Origin: Ruminococcus sp. AF31-8BH
GTDB lineage: Bacteria; Bacillota; Clostridia; Lachnospirales; Lachnospiraceae
Assembly (NCBI RefSeq): GCF_003460605.1
Contig: NZ_QTVN01000002.1
Coordinates: 176,573-240,572 of the forward strand
DNA: 64,000 bases
Direction: 5' to 3'
The position numbers and the translations under genes were made by a program. This document shows positions 8,483 to 16,389 of this stretch, one piece after another. The stretch's first letter is position 1. Each line of letters starts with the position of its first letter. Below the pieces are notes generated by a model, which made no database searches, had not been told where the DNA came from, and saw only the letters and a program-made list of their open reading frames with translations.

Positions 8483-9291
8483 TGGATTTCCTTGATTTTT
8501 GGCTGCCAAAATGATGTTGGAATTTGGATATCATTTACAAGTTAGTTGTAATTATTGAAGTCTTGAACAGTTGCGACTTTTCCGCCGCCAAAAACCAACC
8601 ATGGACAGCACCGGGAGCCGATACCACGCCGAACCGATGAAACATGGAATTTGCCGGGAACGATTGAACACCAGCAAAGCCGACCGTCAGCCGTAGCCCT
8701 GGCAGACCAGAACCAACCGACAACAGATAATAGGCAATAGCAACAAGCAACATATAACACAGCGTTAAAATGCAATAATACTCTTGCAAAATAAGCCTTA
8801 AATGGCTTGTAACGTATTTAGCCTATACTTTATTGACTACGATTATAAAACGCCTTAAAAATGAAAATACAGCGTTATGCAAGCATATCGCAATATAGTT
8901 GTACAGCCCTAATTGATATATAGCCCGGACAGCTGCGACAGATCACCGGGAAGCCTGGACAAGCTACGCACATAAGCGGACATAATACGCCCATTTACAC
9001 GGTACGCAAATAAAGCATAGCTGCATATAGCTATACAAGACTATTATATACCCATAGCCACAGACAGTCAATAAACCATGCAAGACAATAAAAAGCGTTT
9101 TAAGGCTTATAAGTGGCTCAAAATGCAAATGCTGCATAAATCCCCATTAACAGCATAAAAAGCCATTTACTGATAAAAAAGCGCATTAATTGATTGACTT
9201 ATTATATTAACTTTGCAAGGTGTATCTGGTAGAATGCCAAAAACCGCTTGCAAGCCGTGAACGTGCCGCCTATCTGGAAACCGGGAAGCAG
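8483..9291. other. About 800 bp non-coding stretch
   Basis: No frame longer than about 85 codons is open on either strand and none has a ribosome-binding site. The top strand is strikingly rich in A and C. GC-rich islets (around 8590-8710, 8925-8960 and 9240-9285) alternate with AT-rich DNA, and fragments such as AAGCCTTAAATGGCTT and GCGTTTTAAGGC recur loosely. It lies between the terminator of the forward genes and the 3' end of a reverse gene pair. No RNA family, origin or att site is recognised. Confidence 0.5.
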
Positions 9292-9318
9292 AAAAAGAGC
9301 AGTGTTTTTACTGCTCTA
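9292..9318 (-). terminator. Reverse-strand intrinsic terminator overlapping a stop codon
   Basis: AGAGCAGT and ACTGCTCT form a perfect 8 bp stem; on the reverse strand it is followed by TTTTT. The TAA of the reverse gene (9308-9310) lies in the hairpin itself, so the terminator is partly coding. Confidence 0.8.
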
Positions 9319-9688
9319 AATAATTTACATTTATAACATGGGGCAAGTCCCGGAAAAACTCGGAAAAACCGCCGTCAGTAATATTATACTGGTGGTCAGA
9401 CGTTGGAATCATGCGGCCATCTTTTATCTCCATGCAGGACAGTTGCAAATGATCCGCTTTTTTAGTTGATCTGTGCAATGCATACCGCATAAAAGAAACC
9501 GCCCCAGACTGACAGCGAACCGGCGGCAAGTCATACCAGATCAGCGGAACAGCACCGAAAGAAACAGCATCAAACACTTGTCTAGCGTCCTTTTTTGCGG
9601 TTTCTTCGATTTTGTCAACTTCGGAAAAATCACCGCTTTTTATAGCGGCGATTGTCTGTGCTTGTGTTGCTTTCTTGATTGTTACCAT
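9308..9688 (-). CDS. Hypothetical phage protein
   Basis: A 126-residue protein with a charged, helical N-terminus (MVTIKKATQAQTIAAIKSGD) and a C-terminus with several aromatic residues. AGGAGGTG lies 6 nt before the ATG. It is the second gene of a two-gene reverse operon, 11 nt after its partner, and ends in a strong terminator. No family is recognised. Confidence 0.65.
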   Translation of the reverse strand: MVTIKKATQAQTIAAIKSGDFSEVDKIEETAKKDARQVFDAVSFGAVPLIWYDLPPVRCQSGAVSFMRYALHRSTKKADHLQLSCMEIKDGRMIPTSDHQYNITDGGFSEFFRDLPHVINVNYLEQ

Positions 9689-9699
9689 TTACGCACCTC

Positions 9700-9978
9700 C
9701 TACAGATCTTTCTTTCTCTTAACGTCAATGACTTCATAATCGTTTTCAGAAAGATCCTTTAACATTCTCAATGCTTCCATGGTATTCTCTGGAATATCAT
9801 AACCATTTTCACGAAGGAGATCAGCGGCGGTAACAAGATACTGATTTCCATAGCCATACTGAATACTACTTTTTAAAATATGGCCATTTACGACAATCGT
9901 TACTGTGTGATAAGTATTTCCATATAATTTTTGAAACCATCTGCGGCCTCTAATTACTAATGTTTCGATTTTTTTCAT
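9700..9978 (-). CDS. Hypothetical phage protein
   Basis: A 92-residue protein starting MKKIETLVIRGRRWFQKLYG and ending in a KRKKDL tail. An AAAGGTG site precedes the ATG. The first half reads as beta-strands of a small basic domain (TYHTVTIVVNGHI). It is cotranscribed with the gene downstream and diverges from the HTH gene at 10342. Function unknown. Confidence 0.65.
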   Translation of the reverse strand: MKKIETLVIRGRRWFQKLYGNTYHTVTIVVNGHILKSSIQYGYGNQYLVTAADLLRENGYDIPENTMEALRMLKDLSENDYEVIDVKRKKDL

Positions 9979-10032
9979 TGTTTTTCACCTTTACCCCTGT
10001 TATAATAGGGTTGCCTTTCTTTTTAGTTTGGT

Positions 10033-10072
10033 GCTGGCTGTTTGTCTCGGTAGGATGCAGCCAGCTTTTTTT
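10033..10072 (+). terminator. Hairpin plus T-run in divergent intergenic DNA
   Basis: GCTGGCTG and CAGCCAGC form a perfect stem followed by TTTTTTTATTT on the plus strand. No plus-strand gene lies immediately upstream, so it may block read-through or belong to an unannotated short transcript. Confidence 0.55.
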
Positions 10073-10196
10073 ATTTAGTTTCCAGAAACTAGAATTTTTC
10101 AATTAATCAGTCCGTTTCCTTATGTCCTCATTGGCTTGAGTGGTTCGGGCGGTTCCGGTTGTTTGTTTCTTTTGTTCTCTGTTGATGGTTATATAA

Positions 10197-10310
10197 TACA
10201 CTAAATTATAATGTATGTCCATTGACATTATACACTAAATTAAAGAGCATGTTGAAAACGGTTTTTGTGCATGTTGTACATTGAAATATAGTGCATAAAA
10301 GTGCTATTAT
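10197..10310 (+). promoter_or_regulatory. Operator repeats and promoter upstream of an HTH gene
   Basis: The 12 bp sequence TACACTAAATTA occurs twice (10197-10208 and 10231-10242), and ATAATGT faces ACATTAT between the copies. Further on, TTGAAA (10281-10286), an 18 bp spacer and TATTAT (10305-10310) form a candidate promoter 31 bp before the HTH gene. The repeats are inferred to be the HTH protein's operator. Confidence 0.5.
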
Positions 10311-10341
10311 ATTTCTATATATAATAAGAATGTAAGGAGAT

Positions 10342-10599
10342 ATGAAAATGATTAAATATAAACGAAATATAATTGATATGATGGCAGAAAAGGGGATTAC
10401 AACCTATTTAATAAGAAAAAATAAGATATTTACAGAAAGCCAGCTGCAACAGCTCCGCAATGATCGACTTGTCACGCAAGATACACTAAATAAAATATGT
10501 ACTATATTGGAGTGTCAGCCCGGTTATTTATTAGAATATCTTCCAGACGAAACAACAAAAGAATTTGAAGAAAAGATATTGACATACATTAATAAATAA
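10342..10599 (+). CDS. Cro/CI-type HTH regulator
   Basis: An 85-residue protein with a single helix-turn-helix domain of the Xre-like type: helices around KNKIFTESQLQQLRNDRL and DTLNKICTILECQPGYLLE, the latter a hallmark of this family. AAGGAG precedes the start. It diverges from the reverse gene pair and heads a short operon of small genes, so it probably controls one or both directions. Confidence 0.78.
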   Translation: MKMIKYKRNIIDMMAEKGITTYLIRKNKIFTESQLQQLRNDRLVTQDTLNKICTILECQPGYLLEYLPDETTKEFEEKILTYINK

Positions 10600-10667
10600 T
10601 GTATAATAAAGACAGTTAAAGAAAACAAGCACAGCCCCAGACAGGGAACAGATCAGGAGGGAAGAAA

Positions 10668-10883
10668 ATGACTGGTGAAGAAAGAATCAAACAATTAGTC
10701 GAAAAAGGATGGAAAGTAGTAAAGGATGAAACCACATGGTGTCGTTACGTGGAGCTTGAAAATGAAGTTGCAAGAAAAAGCCGCGATCCGTTTGGAAATT
10801 CTACTGGCGAAGACTGGATGCAGACTATACACAGACAGGTTACAATTTACAATGGTGGCGATTGGGAAGAAACAAGAGGATAA
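10668..10883 (+). CDS. Hypothetical small phage protein
   Basis: A 71-residue acidic protein beginning MTGEERIKQLVEKGWKVVKD, with a strong AGGAGGGAAG site. It lies between the HTH gene and another small gene, all on one strand with gaps under 70 nt. No family is recognised. Confidence 0.6.
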   Translation: MTGEERIKQLVEKGWKVVKDETTWCRYVELENEVARKSRDPFGNSTGEDWMQTIHRQVTIYNGGDWEETRG

Positions 10884-10898
10884 AAGGAGGAAAAGAAC

Positions 10899-11186
10899 AT
10901 GGAAATTAAAATTTATTGCAATTACGGAGTTTTAGGAGCGGAGAAAAGGAAGAAATACACTTTCGGCGGTCCAGATAGCACGGCAAACTGCTTTGATGAA
11001 CTGATGGTAGAAATACCAGAAGGATGGGAGCCGTTTAAAAATACCATGGGAAAATTAATGGTAAAGGCTCCATGGGGCTGGGACTACGAAATCAGCGAAG
11101 TACTCCAGGGTAACGAAAAGCCCTGTTTTTATGCACTTGATAAGAACATGAATGGACATAGATGTTATCTTAAAACTATAGATTGA
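10899..11186 (+). CDS. Hypothetical small phage protein
   Basis: A 95-residue protein with several aromatic and glycine residues (EIPEGWEPFKNT, KAPWGWDYEISE) suggesting a compact beta fold. AAAGGAGG lies upstream. Last gene of the HTH operon, followed after 30 nt by an intrinsic terminator. Function unknown. Confidence 0.62.
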   Translation: MEIKIYCNYGVLGAEKRKKYTFGGPDSTANCFDELMVEIPEGWEPFKNTMGKLMVKAPWGWDYEISEVLQGNEKPCFYALDKNMNGHRCYLKTID

Positions 11187-11218
11187 TTAAGGGAGGTAAA
11201 TTTAAAAAAACAAATAAA

Positions 11219-11252
11219 TAAAGCCCCAGGAAATTAATCCCGGGGCTTTTAA
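11219..11252 (+). terminator. Intrinsic terminator
   Basis: AAAGCCCC pairs with GGGGCTTT around a short AT loop and is followed by TTAAAA. It closes the operon that starts at 10342. Confidence 0.8.
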
Positions 11253-11447
11253 AATGCTTATTTATGGCGGCGTAACGACAATCGAGGGGTTAACAGCCCA
11301 CCGCCGAAGCTGTTAAAATATTAATAGCACAGGTTTTTAATTTTTGTCAAGAAAAATATTTTTTATTTTTGGTCTTGACTTTCTGAAAAACTTACAGTAA
11401 CGTTATTACCAACGATGGTCGCGGGAACTCATGGAGGGGTGGTTATT

Positions 11448-11522
11448 GTGAAATCGTTTGCACCTGAACAGAATAAAGTAGCAGTTAACAAGCCAGATCA
11501 GCCAGGTATTGAAGCTCGGTAA
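11448..11522 (+). CDS. Leader-type micro-ORF (24 codons, GTG start)
   Basis: GGAGGGGTGG is followed after a few bases by GTG and 23 further codons (KSFAPEQNKVAVNK then PDQPGIEAR). Its 3' half overlaps the stem of an intrinsic terminator, the layout expected for a leader peptide. It stands alone in about 700 bp without larger genes. Confidence 0.4.
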   Translation: MKSFAPEQNKVAVNKPDQPGIEAR

Positions 11523-11535
11523 GGTCTGGCTTTTA
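11490..11535 (+). terminator. Terminator overlapping the micro-ORF
   Basis: AAGCCAGATC at 11490-11499 pairs with GGTCTGGCTT at 11523-11532 (one G-T pair) and is followed by TTATTATG. The stop codon of the micro-ORF lies directly before the right arm. Confidence 0.65.
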
Positions 11536-11807
11536 TTATGTTTAAATATATTATATATAATATATCTTTTACCCCTCCATAGATTCTTAAGACTAGAGTT
11601 TATTAAAAGATATGCTATACAGTACCGTATAATAATATATATAATATAAATATAAATGAAGATTATAATATAATATCACAAATATTATTTATTAATTACT
11701 GACAAAATAAAGGGTTTTATTTTATGCAAAATTAAATTTGACAAGATATTAAAAACTGTGTTAAGGTATCAGCAACAAAGAAAACAGAATATTTTATTTT
11801 AAGTTTT
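11536..11807. other. Very AT-rich spacer
   Basis: About 270 bp of almost pure A/T with repeated TATAATATAT-like runs (11545-11700). No gene with a ribosome-binding site is seen on either strand. It could hold promoters for the structured leader that follows. Confidence 0.4.
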
Positions 11808-11876
11808 AGAGAATGTACCCGAACACCCGGAAGTTTTCCGGGGATAAGCTTTACCTGGTGACATTCTCTTTTTTAT
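11808..11876 (+). promoter_or_regulatory. Structured leader ending in a terminator
   Basis: AGAGAATGT (11808-11816) pairs with ACATTCTCT (11861-11869), enclosing a CCCGG/CCGGG hairpin, and is followed by TTTTTTATTT. It lies 34 nt before the start of the next gene, so transcription of that gene must pass it. An attenuator is likely; the signal is unknown. Confidence 0.5.
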
Positions 11877-11909
11877 TTACAAATTAACGTGTTAAAGTGA
11901 GGTGATAAC

Positions 11910-12500
11910 ATGAAAGATAATACAGTAAATGTACAAGACGTAGATATCTATTTAGATAATATTAATATATATGCTGATGAATATATAAATACTGTATTAT
12001 GTATATCACCAGATAACGAAAACTATAAGAAAGAAGTATCAGATAGCTTTGTAGATATGATTTTTTATATTGCAGATCATATACAAAAGCCAAGTAATGA
12101 CAATATAGAGCTATTAGATAAAATGTTTAATACTTATGTGAGATTATGCAGTAAATATCATGTATTACCAACCCTAGAAGTATTTAGCTTTTTAGTTGGG
12201 ATTAATCGTACAACGTTTACTGACTGGATGAATGGAGTGTATAGAACAAACTCGTCACATGGTGACACGGCTAAAAAATGGTTTGATATTTGCAAAAACT
12301 GCGCAATCAATAGATTGCATAATCAGACCGGAACAAATGCGAACTTGATATTTGTTGCAAAAGCCGCCTATGGCATGGCAGAAACTGCACCGGTACAAGC
12401 TACACAACAGTATGGCGTACCACAGCAGACTGCGCAGCAGATCGCGGAGAAGCACAAAGCGGCGCTGGAGCTTCCAGAGATGGAAAAACCGGAGCTATAA
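11910..12500 (+). CDS. HTH-containing phage protein, possibly terminase-small-subunit-like
   Basis: A 196-residue protein. Its middle has a helix-turn-helix-like segment (TLEVFSFLVGINRTTFTDWM), followed by a TGTNANLIFVAKAAYGMAET motif resembling the GAIFALKAxYG motif of some phage DNA-packaging small subunits. The C-terminus is Gln-rich. GAGGTG lies upstream. It is about 9.5 kb from terL, so a packaging role is uncertain; a regulatory role is equally possible. Transcription appears controlled by the leader terminator at 11808-11876. Confidence 0.5.
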   Translation: MKDNTVNVQDVDIYLDNINIYADEYINTVLCISPDNENYKKEVSDSFVDMIFYIADHIQKPSNDNIELLDKMFNTYVRLCSKYHVLPTLEVFSFLVGINRTTFTDWMNGVYRTNSSHGDTAKKWFDICKNCAINRLHNQTGTNANLIFVAKAAYGMAETAPVQATQQYGVPQQTAQQIAEKHKAALELPEMEKPEL

Positions 12501-12651
12501 CAGTAAAAACACTATATGTTGTGATTGCGAAGAAACGGATTCTATATCTAGTAATACGCAATGTGCAAATAGGGCACACCCTAAAAAGACATTCTATAAA
12601 ACACTGTTTTTTGTGCAATATGACAATAGATTTTGCATAGCATTTCCTTGA

Positions 12652-12800
12652 CCACCGCCGAAGACTTACGATAAACAGCGACCGGGCAAGGGCAGCGGTT
12701 CCCATTGGGCGGTGGGCTGACTTGCCAGCGTCCGTACTGGATGACCGGGAGGGGGTATATATAAACCTCCGGTCAGCGGTAGTTACCACCGAAACCGCCC
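12652..12800 (+). promoter_or_regulatory. GC-rich structured non-coding element
   Basis: CCACCGCC (about 12652) pairs with GGCGGTGG (about 12711), and GACCGGGAGG pairs with CCTCCGGTC around a TATATATAAA loop (about 12740-12775). The dodecamer CCACCGCCGAAG also occurs near 11310. This GC-rich islet in AT-rich phage DNA lies in the leader of the antirepressor gene. No known RNA family is recognised. Confidence 0.4.
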
Positions 12801-12827
12801 GAAAAAACAAAAAAGCTCTCCTTAACA

Positions 12828-12883
12828 TGGCAGGGATAGTGATTCGAACACGACAAGCAGTAAGCCTTAACTGTTTCTCTGCC
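12828..12883 (-). ncRNA. tRNA-like fold lacking an anticodon arm
   Basis: Read on the reverse strand: a 7 bp acceptor stem with one mismatch (GGCAGAG with CCCTGCC, then A), a D-type arm CAGT-TAAGGCTT-ACTG whose loop carries GG, and a T-type arm with loop TTCGAAT. No anticodon stem is present between the arms. It lies antisense in the antirepressor leader. It could be a decayed tRNA, an old attachment-site remnant or chance. Confidence 0.3.
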
Positions 12884-12925
12884 ATACTAAAAACAAGGCA
12901 ATACTCAGAAAGGCAGGTATAACGG

Positions 12926-13669
12926 ATGAACGATATGATGATTTTTAGCAATCCAGAATTTGGAAGCGTAAGAACAGTAACGATAAATGGTGTTCCGTGG
13001 TTTGTTGGAATTGATGTTGCAACAGCCCTCGGGTACCAAAATGGTAGTCGAGATATACAAAGGCATGTAGAGTTGGAAGATAAGGCAGAAGTACCATTTT
13101 ATGACGGGACACAGACAAGGAATATCATAGCTATTAATGAATCCGGTCTTTTCTCGTTAATTTTTAGTAGTAAGCTTGAAAAAGCCAAAGAATTTAAACA
13201 TTGGGTCACATCAGAAGTACTTCCGTCCATTCGTAAGACTGGGAAGTATGAAGTCGGTCAGAAACAAGATTCTTACCAGATAGCTGATCCGATAGAACGA
13301 GCTAAAAGATGGATTGAAGAACAACAGGAAAAGCAGTTACTTGAACAGAAAGTACAGGAACAGAAGCCTAAAGCTGATTATTTCGACAGTCTGATAGATA
13401 ATAGACTTCTTACAACTTTTCGAGATGCAGCAAAGGAATTTCACATTCCACCTAAAGCGTTTACTAAGTGGCTTACGGAAAACGGTTATATTTACCGTGA
13501 TAGGCACAATATTATTAAACCCTATGAACCGTATAGGAAAGCTGGGCTTTTCCAGATGAAAGATTTCTCAACACCGTTTGGATATTCGAATGTTCAGACA
13601 TATATCACTGTGAAAGGTAAAGAAACATTTAGACTTTTACTGCAAGGACAAGGATTGATTAGAAAGTAA
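12926..13669 (+). CDS. Antirepressor, BRO-N plus KilAC
   Basis: A 247-residue phage antirepressor. The N-terminal BRO domain is clear (FSNPEFGSVRTVTINGVPWF, GIDVATALGYQN, HWVTSEVLPSIRKTG). A coiled linker leads to a C-terminal KilAC DNA-binding domain (FRDAAKEFHIPPKAFTKWL, then ENGYIYRD). Such proteins counteract a phage repressor to permit induction. A GTATAACGG leader separates it from an upstream 31-codon open frame (12827-12922) that ends 3 nt before this start and might be a leader peptide. Confidence 0.85.
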   Translation: MNDMMIFSNPEFGSVRTVTINGVPWFVGIDVATALGYQNGSRDIQRHVELEDKAEVPFYDGTQTRNIIAINESGLFSLIFSSKLEKAKEFKHWVTSEVLPSIRKTGKYEVGQKQDSYQIADPIERAKRWIEEQQEKQLLEQKVQEQKPKADYFDSLIDNRLLTTFRDAAKEFHIPPKAFTKWLTENGYIYRDRHNIIKPYEPYRKAGLFQMKDFSTPFGYSNVQTYITVKGKETFRLLLQGQGLIRK

Positions 13670-13682
13670 AAAAAGAGAACCA

Positions 13683-13916
13683 TTAAGGCTCTCTTTTCAG
13701 ATCATTGCTATTAAATTTTACTATGATATCTGGAAATGCTTCAACAGAAATTTGACAACCAAGAAAGTCAAGGATGGCTATAAGATCATATGCAGAAAGC
13801 GTTTCTCTGGAAAACTTGTTAGCTAGTGCTTGTGGTGAAGTTCCTAGATGTTCAGCAACTTGAATATTTGTAATTTTTTTCATTTTCATTATTTGTTTAA
13901 TTTTTTGAGATACCAT
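13683..13916 (-). CDS. Xre-family HTH regulator
   Basis: A 77-residue DNA-binding protein with an HTH domain near the N-terminus (NIQVAEHLGTSPQALANKF, recognition helix included) and a short C-terminal strand region. AGGAGGTG precedes the ATG. It converges on the antirepressor gene and diverges from the serine recombinase gene, so it probably represses the recombinase promoter in between. Confidence 0.8.
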   Translation of the reverse strand: MVSQKIKQIMKMKKITNIQVAEHLGTSPQALANKFSRETLSAYDLIAILDFLGCQISVEAFPDIIVKFNSNDLKREP

Positions 13917-13994
13917 ATAAACACCTCCTACTTACATAATAAACGCAAATGTTATAAAAATCAATTAAAATTCACTTAAACGTGTAATTTGCTA

Positions 13995-14023
13995 TTGAAA
14001 ACACACACATTATAGTGTATAAT
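13995..14023 (+). promoter_or_regulatory. SigA promoter of the recombinase gene
   Basis: TTGAAA (13995-14000), 17 bp, then TATAAT (14018-14023). The spacer contains CACACACATTATAGTGT, a partly palindromic element that may be an operator for the divergent Xre protein. Confidence 0.75.
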
Positions 14024-14053
14024 TGTTTTATAAAGAAACAGGAGCGTGTATAT

Positions 14054-14644
14054 ATGAAAGTAGGATATGTAAGAGTTTCAACAGCAGATCAGAACGAAGC
14101 GAGACAAATTGAAGCAATGAAAACAGATGGTGTTGAAAAAATTTATATGGATAAAAAATCTGGGAAAGACTTTAATCGTCCAGAGTATCAGAAAATGATT
14201 GCTTCTCTTCATAAAGGTGACATTCTGATAATCCATTCGATTGATAGACTTGGAAGAAACTACGAAGAGATTATTGCTGAATGGCGAAAAATTACAAAAG
14301 AGATTGAAGCGGATATCATTGTACAGGATATGCCGTTGCTTAATACTACGCAAAACAAAGATTTGACAGGAACACTGATTGCAGACATAGTTTTGCAGCT
14401 TCTCTCATATGTAGCACAAAGAGAAAGAGAAAATATTCGGCAGCGTCAAAAAGAAGGTATTGCAATTGCAAAATCCCAGGGCAAATATAAAGGTCGTTCC
14501 AAAAAAGAGATAAACAAAGACCTTTTTGAAGAAACCAAACGAAGTTGGCAAATGGGAGAAATAACAAAAGCACAATTTGCTGAGACTATAGGAGTTTCAA
14601 GAAGCACGCTATATAAACTTTTAGAGGGGGATAAAGATGATTGA
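14054..14644 (+). CDS. Small serine recombinase (resolvase/invertase type)
   Basis: A 196-residue member of the Tn3-resolvase / DNA-invertase family. The catalytic Ser is in YVRVSTADQN; the Arg-rich active-site helix is RLGRNYEEI and the dimer helix contains QRERENIRQRQKEGI. A C-terminal HTH (KAQFAETIGVSRSTLYKLL) binds DNA. The length fits resolvases and invertases, not the about 500-residue phage integrases. The ATG at 14054 is favoured by the GGAGCG site upstream. It may act in inversion, resolution or integration. Confidence 0.9.
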   Translation: MKVGYVRVSTADQNEARQIEAMKTDGVEKIYMDKKSGKDFNRPEYQKMIASLHKGDILIIHSIDRLGRNYEEIIAEWRKITKEIEADIIVQDMPLLNTTQNKDLTGTLIADIVLQLLSYVAQRERENIRQRQKEGIAIAKSQGKYKGRSKKEINKDLFEETKRSWQMGEITKAQFAETIGVSRSTLYKLLEGDKDD

Positions 14645-15104
14645 TTTTACAAACAAGTGTATTGTTACAGAAAATAACGTTGAATCAGAACAGCTGCTTA
14701 AAAAAGCAATAGCTCAAGGGTTCAACTTGCCAAAAGGCCAAAAAGCAATGGAATCGAATAGATATTTTCATTTTATTGGAAGTCCATATAAACATGTTGT
14801 GGCTTCTTGCGGAGTAAGTTTGAACGACCCCAACAAGGCGGTTAGATATTCGGAGTTGTTTGGTGATGAGCAAGAAGAGCTAAGAAAAATTGTTGATTCA
14901 GCTGCAAGATGGTGCCGGGCATATGGATATGAACATTTGAATGTATATGCAAACGAAGAGCTTGAAAGTTATACCGGAAAGGCAATCGCAAAGACAACAG
15001 ACAATATCATACAGCGTGTTGATGTTGAAATAAAGAAACCACGCAAACTGACTGTTTCGGAGCTGGAAGCATACTTAGGATATCCAATTGAAATTGTAAG
15101 TTGA
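14637..15104 (+). CDS. Hypothetical phage protein
   Basis: A 155-residue protein starting in the last codons of the recombinase gene (8 nt overlap), preceded by AGAGGGGG. It is a mixed alpha/beta protein with no recognised motif; the C-terminal KLTVSELEAYLGYPIEIV segment is the most conserved-looking part. Coupling suggests coexpression with the recombinase. Confidence 0.65.
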   Translation: MIDFTNKCIVTENNVESEQLLKKAIAQGFNLPKGQKAMESNRYFHFIGSPYKHVVASCGVSLNDPNKAVRYSELFGDEQEELRKIVDSAARWCRAYGYEHLNVYANEELESYTGKAIAKTTDNIIQRVDVEIKKPRKLTVSELEAYLGYPIEIVS

Positions 15105-15115
15105 GGTAAATGCTT

Positions 15116-15272
15116 ATGAAACCAAACCCACAATCCGAATCCATCCGCATCCGATTTTCCGAAAAAACAGAAAAAAAGGCTCCTGGAAGAGAAGAACCGG
15201 ACGGACAGGAGCGTATCGGATATCGTAATACAGGCAGTTGATGAATATTTTGGGAGGAAAAGACATGCTTAA
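15116..15272 (+). pseudogene. Ribbon-helix-helix protein with a frameshift in an A7 tract
   Basis: From ATG at 15116 the frame reads MKPNPQSESIRIRFSEKTEK, an RHH strand, then meets AAAAAAA (15171-15177). In the same frame it soon stops. After a +1 shift at the A-tract the next frame reads RLLEEKNRTDRSVSDIVIQA, the two RHH helices, and stops at 15270-15272. One extra A therefore splits the gene. It could be a true mutation, a slippery tract or an assembly error. Confidence 0.6.
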
Positions 15273-15666
15273 ATTTTTCTCAAAAAATAAAAAAGGTGTT
15301 TCTGAAATCAGACATGATTATGAAAATGTCGGACAGGAATCCCCGGCAATTCGGAAACTGGTGAAGCCAATTCACGCAAAAGCAATATTAGCTGATGGAA
15401 GATTGTATGATACTCAAACTGCCACATATGTTTGCGAATACGGTAATCTTTCTTTGTTTGTTACAAAGAATGGCAGATGGTTTGGCGCAAAATCAAAATC
15501 TGAATTAGCTGGTTATAGTGTTGATGAAAACGGAGACAGAACCGCCGAGTACAGAGTGATGTATTATGGTCTGGAATGTATTGATAAAATTTTTGTGATG
15601 CAATATCTGTGGTATTGCAGCCATAAGCTTTACAAGAAATATTTCGGGGAGGTAGAAGAGGGATGA
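15265..15666 (+). CDS. Hypothetical phage protein
   Basis: A 133-residue protein from ATG at 15265, preceded by GGGAGGAAAAG. It overlaps the end of the frameshifted RHH gene. The sequence is rich in beta-strand-like aromatic segments (CEYGNLSLFVTKNGRWFGA). No family is recognised. Confidence 0.65.
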   Translation: MLKFFSKNKKGVSEIRHDYENVGQESPAIRKLVKPIHAKAILADGRLYDTQTATYVCEYGNLSLFVTKNGRWFGAKSKSELAGYSVDENGDRTAEYRVMYYGLECIDKIFVMQYLWYCSHKLYKKYFGEVEEG

Positions 15667-16028
15667 AAGATTACAATACTCGCAACAACGAAGAAAATTT
15701 CCCAGATGGGACAGTTAAGGCGCAAGACGGGAAGTTCTTTTTAATGGTGAATGGAAAATGGGAACAGGTGATTGGTTCAGAAGGCAAAAATCTTTTGCAA
15801 TCTCCTACAGATGTAGCTCCCATGATTATTAACGCGACTATAACATATGAGCCGCCAAAGCCATTTTCACCATTATCCCCATTATTGAAACGTGAGCCAC
15901 GTGTAGTTCCAAGATACAGCATATATGAGCTTGAAGAAATCGCAAAACACATTCTTTTGTATTGTAAATTTCGAAGGAGGGGATGCGAAGATGCCGATAG
16001 TGAAAATCACAAACCCCACCCCCTATGA
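15663..16028 (+). CDS. Hypothetical phage protein
   Basis: A 121-residue protein overlapping the previous stop by 4 nt (ATGA), with GGGAGGTAGAAGAGGG upstream. The first half (FPDGTVKAQDGKFFLMVNGK) looks like a small beta domain. Its last 12 codons overlap the next gene and its ribosome-binding site, so the natural C-terminus may be shorter in relatives. Confidence 0.6.
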   Translation: MKDYNTRNNEENFPDGTVKAQDGKFFLMVNGKWEQVIGSEGKNLLQSPTDVAPMIINATITYEPPKPFSPLSPLLKREPRVVPRYSIYELEEIAKHILLYCKFRRRGCEDADSENHKPHPL

Positions 16029-16389
16029 TTGGCTCGGCACAAAATATTTCATTGATGGAAATGAAGTTCCGAGAGTAAGATCAGTAAATTTCCACACCGC
16101 AGTAGATGAAATACCAGTGGTTGAATTTGGAATGATGGCTGTTCCAGACATTGAAATGGAGTGCTTGGCACAAATTAGTGTCACTTCTCAATCAATTACT
16201 GATGCAATTTCAGTTTTAAGGCACGAATTGCTACAACATGGAGAAATTTACAATGGCTTCAAATCAAGCCTAAAATCGGCTTTAGAATCCTACAATTACT
16301 GCGGAATGCCATTTGAGCCAGAAGAAGAAATTGCAGAAAAAATTCTGGACTTTTTAATTGGGGAGGAAAAAGAAAATGAATTCACTTAA
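15991..16389 (+). CDS. Hypothetical phage protein
   Basis: A 132-residue protein. The ATG at 15991 follows AAGGAGGGG and is preferred over the upstream ATG at 15925. The N-terminus resembles a short beta sandwich (MPIVKITNPTPYDWLGTKYF), followed by a helical C-terminus. Related in style to the 62-kb gene at 61972, but no firm family. It overlaps both neighbours, indicating a tight operon. Confidence 0.62.
   Translation: MPIVKITNPTPYDWLGTKYFIDGNEVPRVRSVNFHTAVDEIPVVEFGMMAVPDIEMECLAQISVTSQSITDAISVLRHELLQHGEIYNGFKSSLKSALESYNYCGMPFEPEEEIAEKILDFLIGEEKENEFT

Noticed and set aside
12722-12922. 66-codon ORF before the BRO-N antirepressor as a real gene
   Set aside because: Its first half lies in GC-rich structured DNA without a ribosome-binding site; only the last 31 codons could be a leader peptide, which is noted with the antirepressor.
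14054-14644. Serine recombinase as the prophage integrase
   Set aside because: Length and domain layout match resolvases/invertases. Integration by it cannot be excluded, but a large serine or tyrosine integrase is expected and may lie outside the window.
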